In this document: in pieces, positions 61,816 to 63,135 of the stretch | Layout of the letters: each line of letters opens with the position of its first letter | Numbering within the stretch: position 1 is the stretch's first letter | Notes under the pieces: generated by a model | Seen by the model: the letters and a program-made list of their open reading frames with translations, nothing else | What the model was told of the DNA's origin: nothing | The model's database searches: none | Made by a program: the position numbers and the translations under genes | DNA from: an uncultured Collinsella sp. | Lineage (GTDB): Bacteria; Actinomycetota; Coriobacteriia; Coriobacteriales; Coriobacteriaceae | Assembly (NCBI GenBank): GCA_900541025.1 | Contig: UQIL01000013.1 | Span: 1 to 63,135, forward strand | Reading direction: 5' to 3' | DNA length: 63,135 nt

Positions 61816-62559
61816 CTACTCCTCCCCTCGGGCGGCGGCCAGCGCCTGGGCCAGCGTAAAGTTGCCCTCATAGAGCGCGCGGCCGGTAATGGCGCCTTCA
61901 ATCGCGCCCTCACCCACCGCGGCCAGCGCGCGGATATCGTCGAGCGCCGAGATGCCACCCGATGCCACGACGGGAAAGCCCGCGACCTCGGCCACATGGC
62001 GATACGCCGCCACATCGATGCCCGTCTGCATGCCATCACGCGCGATGTCGGTATACACCAGATGCTTAAAGCCCAGCTTGGAAAGCTGTGCCACGGCATC
62101 GTCGAGCGCCATACCCGCGCCGTCGCGCCAGCCGTTCACCTTAACCTGGCCGTCGCGCGCGGCGATATCTGCCACCAGCAGCTCGCCAAAGCCGCGAGCC
62201 GCCACCTCAGCAAAACCCGGCTCGGTCACGAGCACGGTGCCCAACGCAATGCGGCGAGCACCATAGCCTGCCAGCTCGTCGATGCGTGCAAGCGAGCGAA
62301 CGCCGCCGCCCGCGTCCACGGACAGACCGTCAATACCGCAGATGCCCTTAATCGCCGCCGAGTTGGCAGCGCACGCGTCCTCGTCCTCGCCAAAGGCAGC
62401 GGACAGGTCGACGACGTGCACCCAGCTTGCGCCCTGCTCGGCAAAGGAGTGAGCGACGGCCACGGGGTCGTCGGAATATACCTTGCAGCGGCTGCGGTCG
62501 CCGCGCTCCAGGCGCACAACCTTGCCGCCGATCAGATCGATTGCGGGAAACAGGATCAT
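61816..62559 (-). CDS. hisA: HisA, ProFAR isomerase
   Basis: 247 residues. FPAIDLIGGKVVRLERGD contains catalytic Asp8; the DAGGGVRSLARID segment and VYTDIARDGMQTGIDV carry the second acid (Asp near 169) and phosphate sites; VASGGISALDDIRAL follows. It overlaps hisH by 4 nt. The first residues read MILFPAIDLIGGKVV, as in actinobacterial HisA; a PriA double function (with TrpF) cannot be excluded from sequence alone. Confidence 0.96.
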   Translation of the reverse strand: MILFPAIDLIGGKVVRLERGDRSRCKVYSDDPVAVAHSFAEQGASWVHVVDLSAAFGEDEDACAANSAAIKGICGIDGLSVDAGGGVRSLARIDELAGYGARRIALGTVLVTEPGFAEVAARGFGELLVADIAARDGQVKVNGWRDGAGMALDDAVAQLSKLGFKHLVYTDIARDGMQTGIDVAAYRHVAEVAGFPVVASGGISALDDIRALAAVGEGAIEGAITGRALYEGNFTLAQALAAARGEE

Positions 62560-63135
62560 CGGCCAACCTCCTCGACGATGTTGACGAAGTTCTTAAGGAT
62601 GCGCTGACCCAGCGCGGAGGATTTCTCGGGATGGAACTGGCAGCCCCACACGTTGCCGTGGCGCACGATGCACGGGAAGCTCCGCGTATAGTGCGTGCGC
62701 GCCAGCACATCGGCGGCGTCGGCGTCGTCGGCCACCGCGTAGCTGTGGGTGAAGTACATGTTGGCACCCTCGGCAAAACCAGTAAGCAGCGGATCGGCCG
62801 CACCGACGGGCGTCATGTGCACCTGGTCCCAGCCCACGTGCGGCACCTTCAGGCGGCTCGACTCCAGGCGCGTGCACGAACCGCGCATAATACCCAGGCC
62901 ATCGACCCAAGAACCGCCAGCCTGCTCGGAGGCGTTGCCGTCGGCAACCGCACCCTCGTCCGCAGGCACGCCCTCGTTGCCGCGCTCAAAAAATAGCTGA
63001 AGGCCCAGGCAAATGCCGAGCAGCGGAGTTCCGGCGGCAACGGCATCGAGCACCGCGTCCGCCTCGCCGCTCTGGCGCATAAAGGCGATCGCGTCATAGA
63101 ACGCGCCCACGCCCGGGATGACCAGGCCGTCGGCG
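62556..63135 (-). CDS. hisH: HisH glutamine amidotransferase subunit, 5' end cut by window
   Basis: The visible part (about 192 residues) begins ADGLVIPGVGAFYDAIAFM, with the nucleophile Cys in LLGICLGLQLFFERG and the His-Glu of GCQFHPEKSS. It supplies ammonia to HisF. About 30 N-terminal residues are beyond the right edge. An insertion rich in Ala/Gly/Glu (near 85-95) lies between the first helices and YFTHSYAV. Overlap with hisA by 4 nt shows coupling. Confidence 0.95.
   Translation of the reverse strand, partial: ADGLVIPGVGAFYDAIAFMRQSGEADAVLDAVAAGTPLLGICLGLQLFFERGNEGVPADEGAVADGNASEQAGGSWVDGLGIMRGSCTRLESSRLKVPHVGWDQVHMTPVGAADPLLTGFAEGANMYFTHSYAVADDADAADVLARTHYTRSFPCIVRHGNVWGCQFHPEKSSALGQRILKNFVNIVEEVGR

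Overview
The window is a GC-rich bacterial chromosome segment that looks like a Coriobacteriia gut actinobacterium, most likely Collinsella or a close relative. This is an inference from GC content, the gene families present (DUF4342 protein beside an OmpR/sensor kinase pair, a single-chain CydDC-type exporter followed by a YgbA-like protein, an LPxTG/CAP surface protein) and the dispersed palindromic intergenic elements. No rRNA gene is present to fix the taxonomy.

Layout. (1) 1-12.4 kb: a toxin-antitoxin locus at the left edge that reads as hipB-hipS with hipT just entering the window; a BceS-type kinase and its regulator; purH; a GNAT enzyme; a DUF2207 membrane protein; gluQ; a TacAT-type toxin-antitoxin pair with a 21-bp palindromic operator; and two coupled metallophosphoesterases. 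(2) 12.4-16.4 kb: small envelope proteins and a 1144-residue Ala-rich coiled-coil/CAP/LPxTG surface protein whose stop codon lies beyond its own terminator hairpin. (3) 16.4-40.5 kb: an accessory island. Its minus-strand genes encode a 1312-aa DinG-like helicase with a C-terminal nuclease-like motif, coupled to a 631-aa protein that may be PIWI/Argonaute-like, several unrecognised proteins, a VirD4/TraG-type coupling ATPase and a ClpP paralog. Set among these are a LlaJI-like restriction system (two C5-cytosine methyltransferases, a McrB-like AAA+ ATPase, a DUF2357 nuclease), a zinc-ribbon protein, a phage-tail remnant, and an inverted fragment of a second DUF2357 gene joined to a SIR2-domain protein. 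No integrase or relaxase is visible. (4) 40.7-43.9 kb: a specificity-subunit-like orphan and an AbiE pair. (5) 43.9-63.1 kb: mostly housekeeping: DUF4342-regulator-kinase operon, VOC protein and PTS IIB, tRNA-Leu(UAA), ppx/gppA, divIC-like, enolase, mazG, a YfcE-like phosphodiesterase, a stand-alone LarC C-terminal domain, a fused CydDC-type exporter, YgbA-like protein, a PHP phosphatase, and hisH-A-F-I-E running off the right edge.

Two themes recur. The island holds at least four candidate conflict systems (helicase/PIWI-like pair, LlaJI-like R-M, SIR2, AbiE), with HipBS(T) and TacAT nearby. The housekeeping half carries several families of long imperfect palindromes whose arms differ between copies but still match within each copy. 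Two families bracket single operons in direct orientation (DUF4342-RR-HK and cydDC-ygbA). The best candidate for something undescribed is the helicase-nuclease plus PIWI-like pair at 16.7-22.6 kb, with the small genes leading into it.
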